A stretch of 64,000 nucleotides of DNA from Cognatazoarcus sp050303815 (GCA_050303815.1 JBNLCM010000115.1:13486-77485), one strand, 5' to 3'; counted from the first letter of the stretch, positions 1 through 7,823 are shown. The notes: generated from the sequence alone by a model not told the origin. Program-made: numbers and translations.

Positions 1-315
1 CTGACCCGATTTGGTCCGATGTTCCAGGTCGAGCGCATGGGCGGGCGGTTCGTGCTCGCCGCCCTTGCGGTGCCGGAAGCGCGGTTCGACGAGGTCGCCG
101 AGCTGGTCAATGCCTTGCCGGAGGTGGCCCACAACTACCGCCGCGAGCACCGCCTGAACATGTGGTTCGTCCTCGCGACCGAAACGGCCGCCGGCATCGG
201 GGAGGCGATCGCGCGGATCGAGCGCGAGACCGGCCTCGCGGTCAGGGCCTTTCCAAAGGAGCGGGAGTACTTCGTGGATATGCGGCTGTCGGTGCGGAGG
301 GCTGGCGATGACTGA
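1..315 (+). CDS. Siroheme decarboxylase subunit, Lrp/AsnC-like (NirD/NirG type), 5'-truncated
   Basis: The reading frame is open from base 1, so the gene starts left of the window and only its C-terminal 104 codons are visible. The visible part holds RFGPMFQVERMGG and PEVAHNYRREHRLNMWFVLATE, which are typical of the Lrp-fold NirD/L/G/H proteins (AhbA/AhbB family). These decarboxylate siroheme to didecarboxysiroheme in the cytoplasm on the way to heme d1. The stop overlaps the start of nirH by 8 bases, so the two are translationally coupled. Whether this is NirD, NirL or NirG cannot be settled without the N-terminus. Confidence 0.85.
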   Translation: MTRFGPMFQVERMGGRFVLAALAVPEARFDEVAELVNALPEVAHNYRREHRLNMWFVLATETAAGIGEAIARIERETGLAVRAFPKEREYFVDMRLSVRRAGDD

Positions 316-784
316 CGATCTTGACCGCCGGCTGGTGGTGGCCACGCAAGCGGGCTTGCCCCTGGTGTCACGTCCCTATGCGGCCATCGCCGCGCAGGTG
401 GGCTGCAGCGAGGCCGAGGTGCAGGGGCGGCTCGCGTCGCTGCTGTCCCGTGGCGTGATCCGGCGAATCGGCGCGGTGCCCAATCACTATGCCATCGGCT
501 ACACCGCCAATGGCATGAGCGTATGGGACGTGCGCGACGACCGGGTGGACGCGCTCGGGCAGCGGATCGGTGCCCTGTCTTTCGTGACCCACTGCTATCG
601 GCGCCCGCGCGCGCTGCCCGACTGGCCCTACAACCTGTTCGCCATGGTGCATGGCACGAGCCGGGACGAGGTCCTGGCCCATGTGGCCGAGATCCGGGCC
701 ATCCTGCACCGGGACTGTCGTAGCCACGACGTCCTGTTCTCAAGCCGCATCCTGAAGAAGTCGGGGCTGCGCATCGGCACCTGA
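308..784 (+). CDS. nirH: Siroheme decarboxylase subunit NirH
   Basis: This 158-residue Lrp/AsnC-like protein has an N-terminal winged-helix region (residues 1-55) and a C-terminal ligand domain. It acts with the preceding gene product in siroheme decarboxylation for heme d1, the cofactor of cd1 nitrite reductase. YRRPRALPDWPYNLFAMVHG and the end RSHDVLFSSRILKKSGLRI match NirH closely. The 8-base overlap with the upstream gene indicates one operon. The next heme d1 gene, nirJ, lies 7 kb away, so the cluster is interrupted here. The family is firm; separating NirH from NirL rests on the RPRALPDWPYN block. Confidence 0.85.
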   Translation: MTDDLDRRLVVATQAGLPLVSRPYAAIAAQVGCSEAEVQGRLASLLSRGVIRRIGAVPNHYAIGYTANGMSVWDVRDDRVDALGQRIGALSFVTHCYRRPRALPDWPYNLFAMVHGTSRDEVLAHVAEIRAILHRDCRSHDVLFSSRILKKSGLRIGT

Positions 785-879
785 GGGCTGGCGCGGTGGC
801 GGGGAAGAGAAAAAATACGGCGGACCAACCGCTGGGGCCGGCCCGCCAAACGCTCTGTCAGGGTTGGCATCCGCGAGGG

Positions 880-900
880 GGCCGGGCGGCGGGCCCGGCC
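880..900. terminator. GC-rich hairpin between convergent genes
   Basis: Two 8-base arms (880-887 and 893-900, GGCCGGGC/GCCCGGCC) enclose a 5-base loop in the 145-base gap between nirH and the convergent unknown gene. There is no T-run on either strand, so any terminator role is tentative. Confidence 0.35.
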
Positions 901-929
901 AGCCAGCTTGCGAGCGGGAGGGTGATTGC

Positions 930-1502
930 TCAGATCGCGCCGTGGTTCTCCCGGCGCGCGTCATTGGTGGTCTCAAGGGCGGCTTCGAGGGTCGAGGCGG
1001 GCAGCTTGAAGTCGTGCCCGGCCACTGCGTCGTACAGCGTGATCACCTTGTCGGCAGCGCTCTGGCCCTTGAAATCGCCCTTCTCGAGGGCGACGATATC
1101 CGACAGTTCGGTCCACACCATGCCCTGCACCATCGGGATGAAGTGCAGCGTGGCACCATTCACGGCCGCCTGGAAGGCTTCGGGGATGTTCACAGTGAAC
1201 AGCACTACCGCGGTGTCGGGCTGGAGGGCGTCGCCGAAGGTTTCGGCGAACAGGGGAAACGCCTGCAGCTCGTCGAGGGAGCCGGCAACGAGTTTCAGCG
1301 AATCACCCGCGGTCAGCAGGATGACCTGCTTCAGGACATTGACGGGCGGTTTGCGGCGGCCCTGGGCGTCGGCAATCTCGCCTTCCTTCAAGGCGATCTC
1401 GCCGCGGTAGGCCTGCCAGCCATCGCGGCTGCCGGCTTCGCAGAAGTTGGCGTTGAAGAAGCGGGGCGAATAGCGCTCCATCAGGGATGTGGTAACCAGC
1501 AT
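930..1502 (-). CDS. Protein of unknown function, partner of SIR2-like gene
   Basis: This 190-residue soluble protein has no signal peptide or membrane segment, and I do not recognise its family. It starts MLVTTSLMERYSPRFF and is otherwise a mixed alpha/beta-looking globular sequence with no Cys-His metal motif. A GGAG ribosome site precedes the ATG. It begins 21 bases after the stop of the SIR2-like gene on the same strand, so the two are almost certainly co-transcribed and may work together. It faces nirH, but nothing ties it to heme d1 synthesis. The coding call is strong from codon structure and spacing; the function is open. Confidence 0.7.
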   Translation of the reverse strand: MLVTTSLMERYSPRFFNANFCEAGSRDGWQAYRGEIALKEGEIADAQGRRKPPVNVLKQVILLTAGDSLKLVAGSLDELQAFPLFAETFGDALQPDTAVVLFTVNIPEAFQAAVNGATLHFIPMVQGMVWTELSDIVALEKGDFKGQSAADKVITLYDAVAGHDFKLPASTLEAALETTNDARRENHGAI

Positions 1503-1523
1503 CTCGGGGTCTCCGGGCAGGGG

Positions 1524-2360
1524 TCAGGCGGGTTCGGTCACGCCGATCAGGTCGGCAATGTCGGCTTCGACGAGTTCGATGCCGAGCTTGGCGCAGAAGC
1601 GACGCTCCTTGGCGGTCGGCTCGGGAATCAGTGCCCAGCCCGACGGGCTCGCGGCGGCGTAGATCATGTCGGACAGCACCATGCGTTCGGTATCGCGGTT
1701 CAGGCGCAGGCCGATCGTGAGGTAACGTCGTCCCTGTCGCAGCGTCTTGAGCTGCGGCGGAATCGCGAAGCCGCCCATCAGCTCGGTGATGTAGTCCACA
1801 TAGTCGGCATCGGAGGCGATGTAGTTGGCCTCGGGTCGGGGCGTGCCCATGGGCTTGAAGAGGATCGGCAGCGACATGTCGAACTGCTCGACCTCGCCGT
1901 AGGCACTGCCATCCCAGTGGAACAGCTTGTAGCGGAAGGGCGTGCCGCCGATGCGGGCCACGCCGACGATCAGGTTGTGGGGAGTTCCGGCGTAGCTGTC
2001 CTGCAGCTGGGTGTCGCGATTGATGTCGATCACGTACCGCGGCTGGAGCCGCTGCAGCCAGTCATGGGTGGTGCTTCGCGTCCACTCGGTCTGGCCGTAG
2101 GTCTGGGTGAGGAAGCGATTGACCGTGCTGCGCCCGCGCTTCAGCTCGACGTTCATCGCGGCGCGGGGAAATTCATACATCAGCTTCGGCGCCATCGGCC
2201 GGCCATTGTTCATGGCCAGGATCAGGGCCTCGCTCGTGGCCGGCATGGGCTCGCCGGTGGTGGCATTCCGTACGTCGGCCAGGACGCCGGGGCCCAGATA
2301 GGGGACGATGTCGCCGTTGGATAGGCCTTCCAGCAGGGTGTCGCGGAGCTCGGGTGTCAT
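1524..2360 (-). CDS. SIR2-like domain protein
   Basis: A 278-residue protein starts at MTPELRDTLLEGLSNGD. The segment GDIVPYLGPGVL (about residues 16-27) resembles the glycine-rich nucleotide-binding start of SIR2_2-like Rossmann domains, as does the later sequence around YVIDINRDTQLQDS (about 107-120). Such domains bind NAD and occur both in deacylases and in NADase defence proteins. The frame stays open 82 codons upstream, but that extension looks non-coding (Pro/Arg/Ala-rich), so I chose the internal ATG. It is first of a two-gene operon with the unknown 190-residue protein. Catalytic activity cannot be judged from sequence alone. Confidence 0.65.
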   Translation of the reverse strand: MTPELRDTLLEGLSNGDIVPYLGPGVLADVRNATTGEPMPATSEALILAMNNGRPMAPKLMYEFPRAAMNVELKRGRSTVNRFLTQTYGQTEWTRSTTHDWLQRLQPRYVIDINRDTQLQDSYAGTPHNLIVGVARIGGTPFRYKLFHWDGSAYGEVEQFDMSLPILFKPMGTPRPEANYIASDADYVDYITELMGGFAIPPQLKTLRQGRRYLTIGLRLNRDTERMVLSDMIYAAASPSGWALIPEPTAKERRFCAKLGIELVEADIADLIGVTEPA

Positions 2361-2498
2361 GACGGCTTCTCGTGGTGACAGTTCACGATCAGCATTCAGC
2401 AAATGCCGCGCCCGCTCGGCAAGTCGAGGATAAACAAAGACTTGGGTGGGGGTGGCGAGGCGGGCCGCGTGTGCGGTGTGCGACACAGTGGCGCCCGA

Positions 2499-2517
2499 TG
2501 TCGGGCTTGCCCCGACA
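2499..2517 (-). terminator. Hairpin after the exonuclease gene
   Basis: Perfect 7-base arms (2499-2505 and 2511-2517) with a 5-base loop lie 8 bases beyond the exonuclease stop on the minus strand. No T-run follows, so it may only be a weak or processing hairpin. It separates the exonuclease from the SIR2-like operon. Confidence 0.4.
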
Positions 2518-2524
2518 CGCCGGC

Positions 2525-3088
2525 TCAGGCCTGACGCAGGTGGCTGAGCGCCAGCCAGGTCTGCTGGAGGATCATCGCATCGCAACTGGCGCGATGCCGT
2601 GCGCAACCCTCCCGGGCCATGACCGCCGCCTTCGCCCCGTGCCAGGCGGCGGCCTGGGATTCGTCCAGCAGTCGCCGTAGCGACTCAATCCGGAATCGCT
2701 GTGGCAGGCCGGCCTCTTCGTAGAGGCGCGCGACCCACGGCATGTCGTTGCCCCAGGCGTCGGAATACACGATGCGGCCCTTCAGGTGCTCGTTGAGTTC
2801 GGCTGCCACCTCGTCGGCCGGCCGGCCCCGGTCCAGCAGGCGTATACGGGGAATACGATGGATGGCCTCCGCCGCGGCATCCCAGTGGGTCCAGTGCGGG
2901 GGCGGCCGGATCAACCAGCATTGGCGATCGCCGTCAGGCAGGCTGATGCCGATCTCGATGGGATAGCTGCCGCGGCCGAGGCCAGAGGCTTCCACGTCGA
3001 TGAAGGCCGGTGCGGACAGGGCGAGCGGGGTGGACTGGTTCACGGTCGAGCTCTGCGTCGGTGCGCGACTGGTTGCGTCAACGGCCAT
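2525..3088 (-). CDS. DEDD-type 3'-5' exonuclease (RNase T/DnaQ superfamily)
   Basis: This 187-residue protein has the ExoI motif FIDVEASGLGRGSYPIEIG near residues 29-47, giving the first acidic metal ligands (D, E). ExoII lies around IVYSDAWGNDMPW, and an ExoIII-like HRASCDA follows near the C-terminus. Such proteins trim single-stranded DNA or RNA in the cytoplasm. The start at 3088 (MAVDATS) was preferred to an upstream ATG at 3202, because that would overlap the divergent kinase promoter and add an Arg/Pro-rich non-conserved stretch. It reads divergently from the histidine kinase. Its substrate is unknown. Confidence 0.7.
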   Translation of the reverse strand: MAVDATSRAPTQSSTVNQSTPLALSAPAFIDVEASGLGRGSYPIEIGISLPDGDRQCWLIRPPPHWTHWDAAAEAIHRIPRIRLLDRGRPADEVAAELNEHLKGRIVYSDAWGNDMPWVARLYEEAGLPQRFRIESLRRLLDESQAAAWHGAKAAVMAREGCARHRASCDAMILQQTWLALSHLRQA

Positions 3089-3200
3089 CGTGCCTGATCG
3101 CGCCACCCATGTGTGAACACGATGTCGCTCGGGTTTGGCGGGTACCCTCAAGCGGCAGGGGCCTTCAGCCGTTACCTCTTTGTCTATCGCAGGCGTTGCC

Positions 3201-4574
3201 ATGAACCGACCGGATCCGGATTCGCCCGAAGCGGATCGCGCCAGGCAGGAACTCAGGGTGCTCGACAGCCAGAACGGAGCCGTGCTCCGGAGCGCGCCCT
3301 CGATGGTGTTCGCGACCGCCCTGGCGGCTTACGCGATGCACATCTTCTTTCGCCACGGCCTGCCGACCGGCATGACCTTGTCCCCCTGGATGTGGATCAT
3401 CGGCACGGTCAGCGCCGCGCGCCTGCTGGCGTTCTACGTCTGGCGTCAGGATCCGGATGCCGAGGCGCGCGCGCGCGGCTGGTCGCGCATCGTGATGGCC
3501 CTGTCCGCCCTGACCGGGCTGAGCTGGAGCCTACTCGCCACCTGGTTGCTCCCGACCGAGGAGAGCAACTTCAGGCCGGCCATTGCCGCGCTGATGATGG
3601 GCATCTCGGCCGCGGTGGTCGTCTCCCACGTCAACCATTTCCGCGCCTATGCAGTCTACCTTTCCTGCATGTTGTTGCCGGCGATCATCCACTTTGCGCA
3701 GCAGGAAAGCGCCAGCACCCGAACCCTGTCCCCGATGCTGATCTTCTTCCTGGTCCTGTTGCTGGTCGGCGGGCGACGCAGCGCGCTCGCGAACGAACGC
3801 GGCATTCGCCTGCAGATGCGGCTCGAGGCGGCGGTACAGGCCGAGGAGGGCGCGCGCCGGACGGCAGAGGAGGCCAACCTGGCGAAGAACCAGTTCCTCA
3901 TGAACATGTCCCACGAACTGCGCACGCCCATGCACGCGGTGCTGGCCTACGCCCAGCTCGGGATCGAGAAGGGGGAGGAGGAGCGGCTGCGTCGCTACTT
4001 CGAACGCATTCAGTCCAGCGCGCGGGGCCTGCTCGTCCTGCTGGGCGACCTGCTCGATCTGGCACGCATGGAATCGGGACGGATGGAATTCACCTTCCGG
4101 CCCATGGACCCGATCCGCCTGGTCGAGGCGACCGCCGCGGAGTTCACGCCAGAGGCCCGCGCGCGCGGTATTGGCCTGGGCATCGCGTCCGGCGGTGCCG
4201 GTGTCCGATTTCCGCTCGATGAAGCGCGCTTCATGCAGGTCCTGCGCAACCTCGTCAGCAATGCCCTCAAGTTCTCACCCGAAGGCAGCACCATCTCGCT
4301 CGTGCTCGGGCAGGGCGAGGAGGGAAGGCATCGCTTGAGCGTCATCGACGAAGGCGTCGGCATTCCGGAGGACGAACTGGATCTGGTGTTCGACAAGTTC
4401 GTCCAAAGCAGCCAGACCCGGACCGGAGCGGGGGGAACCGGCCTGGGGCTGGCCATCTGCCGGGAGATCATCGAGGCTCACGGGGGCCATATCATGGCGC
4501 TGTCGCGCGATGGGGGTGGCACTGAGATCCGTATCGAGCTGCCCGACCCGGTTGACCCGGCAAAGGCTGCCTGA
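3201..4574 (+). CDS. Membrane histidine kinase (orphan)
   Basis: This 457-residue sensor kinase has several hydrophobic segments between about residues 30 and 195, which form a membrane sensor without a large periplasmic loop. A short coiled coil follows. The HisKA box NMSHELRTPMH places the phospho-acceptor at His238. The ATPase domain has the N box NLVSNALKFSPEG, G1 DEGVGIP, the F box FDKFVQ and G2 GGTGLGLAI, all intact. The ATG at 3201 was chosen over one at 3135, which adds an unlikely N-terminus. No response regulator lies beside it. The next gene is a truncated relative, suggesting tandem duplication. Confidence 0.85.
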   Translation: MNRPDPDSPEADRARQELRVLDSQNGAVLRSAPSMVFATALAAYAMHIFFRHGLPTGMTLSPWMWIIGTVSAARLLAFYVWRQDPDAEARARGWSRIVMALSALTGLSWSLLATWLLPTEESNFRPAIAALMMGISAAVVVSHVNHFRAYAVYLSCMLLPAIIHFAQQESASTRTLSPMLIFFLVLLLVGGRRSALANERGIRLQMRLEAAVQAEEGARRTAEEANLAKNQFLMNMSHELRTPMHAVLAYAQLGIEKGEEERLRRYFERIQSSARGLLVLLGDLLDLARMESGRMEFTFRPMDPIRLVEATAAEFTPEARARGIGLGIASGGAGVRFPLDEARFMQVLRNLVSNALKFSPEGSTISLVLGQGEEGRHRLSVIDEGVGIPEDELDLVFDKFVQSSQTRTGAGGTGLGLAICREIIEAHGGHIMALSRDGGGTEIRIELPDPVDPAKAA

Positions 4575-4682
4575 GCGCGCCGGCCCCTGGCCGACCACGG
4601 ATCGCGGCGATTTCGGAACGAGCCCCGTTCCTGCTCTATGATCCGACTGTCGCATGTTCCCTCAGAGGATCAGCCCAGCCCC

Positions 4683-5612
4683 ATGAGCCCATCCACTGTT
4701 TCCCGCGCCGGTGCCCTCCCGCCTGGCTCGCCTGGCACCGACGATGCGCGCCTCCGGCGCCAGCGGGTCGCGCTCCTGCTCGAGGCCACGCCGGCGATCG
4801 TCGGCGCGTCGCTGGCCGCCGCCGTGGGTGCCGTCGCGGTCGGCCGTTTCCACCACGCCATCGTCGTCTGGATTCTTGTCCTGTTCGTCGTGACCGGCCT
4901 CCGCTGCCTGCTGTGCCGCTGCTGGCGACGGGGCAGCGACCGTCGCCAGGCCGCCGGCGGCTGGCTACATGGCCTGTGCGCGCTGGCGCTGGCTGCCGGG
5001 ATGGTCTGGGGAGGGCTGCCCGTCGCCCTGGCGCAGGGGGGAGCCGGCTTGCCGATCGGCTTCGGCATCCTGCTGCTGGGGGCGCTGGGCGTGGTGGGCA
5101 GTGGTTGGCTGGCGGCCCATTTCCCGGCGTTTGCCGCGTTTGTTGCCGGGCTCGCGACGTCGACGGCGGCGGGGGCGGTGCAGGATGAGCGGGCCTCGCT
5201 CGCCAACTTCGTCGCGGTGGGGCTGGTTGCGCTGCTGTTGCTGGCGATGGGGCGAGGGCGAGCGGCCCTGGTCGAAACGGGGCTGCGGGCAGAGATTGCG
5301 CGGGCCGAAGCCCTGCGGGAGGCCCGCGAGGCGCGCTGGGCGGCCGAGCGCGAAGCGGTGCGCCTGCGGCAGGAGCGGGCGGCTCACCTCGCACGCCTGC
5401 GGATCCCGTTGCACTCGATGCTCGGTTATGCCCAGCTGGGTCGCGAGCGGGTCGATGATCCGACCGCGCGTCGCTACTTCGAGCGCATCGGACAGAGTGG
5501 CGACACGGTGTTCGCCCTGCTCGACGACATGCAGGCGCTTGCGGCGGAAGGCTCAGTGTGTGAGTGCGCCGAACATCGCGACGACGGCGGAGAGGCTGCA
5601 CAGCACCAGTAG
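4683..5612 (+). CDS. Truncated histidine-kinase-like membrane protein (copy of preceding gene)
   Basis: This 309-residue protein repeats the layout of the kinase before it: membrane segments, coiled coil, then a dimerisation helix. The segment IPLHSMLGYAQLG with ARRYFERIGQSG aligns with PMHAVLAYAQLG and LRRYFERIQSSA of the neighbour. The phospho-acceptor SHELRTP motif has become LARLRIP, and the ATPase domain is absent. The last 60 bases overlap the end of the convergent TSUP gene. It could be a decaying duplicate or a catalytically dead partner that dimerises with the active kinase. The start is uncertain: an ATG at 4638 is also in frame. Confidence 0.65.
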   Translation: MSPSTVSRAGALPPGSPGTDDARLRRQRVALLLEATPAIVGASLAAAVGAVAVGRFHHAIVVWILVLFVVTGLRCLLCRCWRRGSDRRQAAGGWLHGLCALALAAGMVWGGLPVALAQGGAGLPIGFGILLLGALGVVGSGWLAAHFPAFAAFVAGLATSTAAGAVQDERASLANFVAVGLVALLLLAMGRGRAALVETGLRAEIARAEALREAREARWAAEREAVRLRQERAAHLARLRIPLHSMLGYAQLGRERVDDPTARRYFERIGQSGDTVFALLDDMQALAAEGSVCECAEHRDDGGEAAQHQ

Positions 5613-6284
5613 GAACGGCCGGAAGCGGCCGTCGGCCCAGTGCCGGAGGCGTCGCCCGAGCGCGAAACCTAGCACCACCGCCGGCAGCTGGAGCAGCCCG
5701 GCGACGACCAGCGTATTGTCGAATCGCCCTACGATCCGATAGCTCGCCAGCGACAGCACGCAGCTGTAGACAAAATAGAACGACAAGTTGGCCCGAATGC
5801 TCTCGGCGCTGCCGTGCTGCAGGACGAGGGCCATCGGAGGACCGCCGATCGACGTGGTGGTGCCGGTGAAGCCCGACGCGAGTCCGGCGAGGCCGAGTCG
5901 CAGCAGGGTGGGCTCGAAAGCCTTGCCGATGGCCGAGACCGCCACCCCTGCGAGCACCATGACCGCGACCATCAGCTGCAATGCCGCGGTATCGAGTCGC
6001 GTCAGCAGCCAGGCCCCCGCCAGTGTGCCGGGGATGCGAGTCAGCATCGGGAGCAGCATGGACCGCCATGCCACCGAGGCATGCAGCCGCACGGTGTTGA
6101 GCAGGCTCAGCTGGAGGGCCGCGCAGGTGACCACGGCGGGCACCCAGGCGGGCTCCCACAGCACCAGCAGCGGGGCGGCGACCAGGGCAAGGCCGAAGCC
6201 CATTGCGGTCTGCACCGTACACCCGAGCGCGATCACTGCGGTGGCGGCCCACCAGATCGGGTCGGCAAGGGGTGCGAGGGGCAT
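5553..6284 (-). CDS. TSUP/TauE-SafE family membrane transporter
   Basis: This 243-residue inner-membrane protein has about eight hydrophobic helices in two repeats. Each repeat opens with a conserved small-residue stretch: TAMGFGLALVAAPLL in the first half and GFTGTTTSIGGPPMAL in the second. The family exports sulfite, sulfonates or other small anions; the substrate here is unknown. It is last in an operon running NIPSNAP, ABM, TSUP (14-base gap upstream). Its 3' end overlaps the convergent truncated kinase gene by 60 bases, an unusually deep overlap. Confidence 0.8.
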   Translation of the reverse strand: MPLAPLADPIWWAATAVIALGCTVQTAMGFGLALVAAPLLVLWEPAWVPAVVTCAALQLSLLNTVRLHASVAWRSMLLPMLTRIPGTLAGAWLLTRLDTAALQLMVAVMVLAGVAVSAIGKAFEPTLLRLGLAGLASGFTGTTTSIGGPPMALVLQHGSAESIRANLSFYFVYSCVLSLASYRIVGRFDNTLVVAGLLQLPAVVLGFALGRRLRHWADGRFRPFLLVLCSLSAVVAMFGALTH

Positions 6285-6298
6285 CGGGTGGCGCGCGC

Positions 6299-6643
6299 TC
6301 AGCCGTGGCGCGACCGCGAGTCGGCCGGCGCCTGCTCGCGGTCGTGCATGCCGTAGTCGCGGACGACCGCTGCGACCCGCAGCCGGTAATCGGTAAAGAT
6401 GCGGTCGCGCCCGGCAGCCTGGCCCGCCCGGTGGGCCTCGGTGTTGCGCCAGCGGGCCACCGCCGCCTCGTCCCGCCAGAACGACAGCGACAGCAGCTTG
6501 CCTGGATCCGAGAGGCTCTGGAATCGCTCGATGGACAGAAAACCGTCCATCGTCTCGAGCTGGGGGCGGAGGGTGGCGGCCGTGTCCAGATAGGCCGACT
6601 TCTGGTCCTCGGCGACGACCAGTTCGAAGATGACTGCAATCAT
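6299..6643 (-). CDS. Antibiotic biosynthesis monooxygenase (ABM) family protein
   Basis: This 114-residue protein has the dimeric ferredoxin-like ABM fold. It begins IAVIFELVVAEDQKSAYLD, then GFLSIERFQSLSDPGKLLSLSFWRDEAAV, the typical strand-helix pattern. Members include quinol monooxygenases, heme-degrading enzymes and non-catalytic proteins, so no reaction can be assigned. Its start overlaps the stop of the NIPSNAP gene by 4 bases (ATGA), a sign of translational coupling, and TSUP follows 14 bases on. Confidence 0.75.
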   Translation of the reverse strand: MIAVIFELVVAEDQKSAYLDTAATLRPQLETMDGFLSIERFQSLSDPGKLLSLSFWRDEAAVARWRNTEAHRAGQAAGRDRIFTDYRLRVAAVVRDYGMHDREQAPADSRSRHG

Positions 6644-6984
6644 GATGCCGCCTCCGCCTGTGTGGGCGCTCGACCGAAGGTGCCGGGTACGACCGCCGGA
6701 AAGGTCCGTGTCTCGCCCAGTATGAAGCGCTCGCGCTGGGCGAAGGCGAAATTCTCGCGACCCTCCGGATCGGCCCGGAGGCGTTCCCGATAGCGCTCGT
6801 AGGCGGCCAGCGAATCGAAGCCGATCAGGCCGAAGGCTTCGTCGTTGCGCCCCTCGTGCGGGCTGAGGTAGGCCAGCAGATGCCCGCCGCAGCGGGGAAT
6901 GATGCGCCCCCAGGCCTCGGCATAGCGGTGGAAGGCGTCGCGCTGGAAGGGGTCGATGCGGTAGTGGATGAGGCAGACGATCAT
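6640..6984 (-). CDS. NIPSNAP family protein
   Basis: This 114-residue protein has the ferredoxin-like NIPSNAP fold, with IVCLIHYRIDPFQRDAFHRYAEAWGRIIPRCGGHLLAY at the N-terminus and FGLIGFDSLAAYERYRERLR in the middle. NIPSNAP proteins are related to ABM proteins, and their biochemical role is not settled. It is first in a three-gene minus-strand operon (NIPSNAP, ABM, TSUP). It lies 73 bases from the divergent ArsR regulator, which is therefore the obvious candidate to control it. Confidence 0.8.
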   Translation of the reverse strand: MIVCLIHYRIDPFQRDAFHRYAEAWGRIIPRCGGHLLAYLSPHEGRNDEAFGLIGFDSLAAYERYRERLRADPEGRENFAFAQRERFILGETRTFPAVVPGTFGRAPTQAEAAS

Positions 6985-7022
6985 GGGTTGGCTCCGGCAG
7001 GTCGAGTCCTCATTCTGTCACC

Positions 7023-7051
7023 TTGAGCTGGCGCGATGCTTCGCCTACGAT
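7023..7051 (+). promoter_or_regulatory. Promoter of the ArsR gene, probably leaderless
   Basis: A TTGAGC -35 (7023-7028) and a TACGAT -10 (7046-7051) are separated by 17 bases. Initiation 7 bases past the -10 falls on 7058, the A of the ArsR start codon. No Shine-Dalgarno sequence precedes that ATG, consistent with a leaderless mRNA. The element lies in the 73-base divergent gap where ArsR would also bind. Confidence 0.45.
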
Positions 7052-7057
7052 CGAACC

Positions 7058-7786
7058 ATGAAAGACGGTCCCCATATTGCGCGCGTCGCGGCGCTGATCG
7101 GCGACGCCACCCGGGCGGAGGTGCTGTCCGCGCTGATGGCCGACCGGGCGCTGACCGCCACCGAGCTGGCGGCCGTGGCCGGCGTGACGCGGGCGACGAT
7201 CAGCGCGCACCTCGCGCGCCTCGTCGAGGCCGGCTTGGTATCGGTGTGCCGGCAGGGCCGCCACCGCTACTTTCGCCTCGCCGATCCGGACGTCGCGAGC
7301 CTGCTTGAATTGCTGATGGGCGTGGCGTTTCGGACTGGTGCCGTGCGCGTCCGACGTTCGCCGCGCGAGCCCGCGCTGCGTCGCGCGAGAGCCTGCTACG
7401 ACCACCTCGCCGGCGAACTGGCGGTGGGGCTGTTCGAGGCCATGGCGGCCGGCGAGGTCATCGTGGTGGACGGCGAGGACGTGCTGCCGGGGCCGGCAGC
7501 GGCGGACTGGTTCGGCCGCCTCGGGATCGAGGTCGGGACCCTGCGCGGCCGGCGCCAGCCGTGCCGCCCGTGCCTCGACTGGAGCGAGCGGCGTTACCAC
7601 CTGGGCGGCGCGCTCGGCGCCCGACTCTTCGAGCGCCTCCTTGCCCGCGATTGGCTTCGACGCCAGCCGGGCTCACGGGTGGTCCTGCCGACACCGCCGG
7701 GTGAGCGCGAGCTGGCCCGTCTGATCGCCGGCCACGCACCTTCCCGGCCCCTTGATGGCCATCAAGGCCCCGACGAGGGCCACTGA
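7058..7786 (+). CDS. ArsR-family transcriptional regulator with C-terminal extension
   Basis: This 242-residue protein has an ArsR winged-helix DNA-binding domain (about residues 8-95): IGDATRAEVLSALMADRALTATELA, the recognition helix region VTRATISAHLARLVEAGLV, and the wing QGRHRYFRLA. A C-terminal domain of about 120 residues carries CRPCLDWSERRYHLGG, as in a known long ArsR subgroup. Paired cysteines could serve ligand sensing, but this is not shown. It is divergent from the NIPSNAP/ABM/TSUP operon and ends 37 bases before nirJ. The likely target is the divergent operon. Confidence 0.8.
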   Translation: MKDGPHIARVAALIGDATRAEVLSALMADRALTATELAAVAGVTRATISAHLARLVEAGLVSVCRQGRHRYFRLADPDVASLLELLMGVAFRTGAVRVRRSPREPALRRARACYDHLAGELAVGLFEAMAAGEVIVVDGEDVLPGPAAADWFGRLGIEVGTLRGRRQPCRPCLDWSERRYHLGGALGARLFERLLARDWLRRQPGSRVVLPTPPGERELARLIAGHAPSRPLDGHQGPDEGH

Positions 7787-7823
7787 CGACAATCGGTGCC
7801 AGGCTTCAGTGACGGAGGGCACC

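Noticed and set aside
930..3088. A defence island around the SIR2-like gene
   Set aside because: No restriction, toxin, reverse transcriptase, integrase or phage gene is near it, so the SIR2 domain alone does not justify that label.
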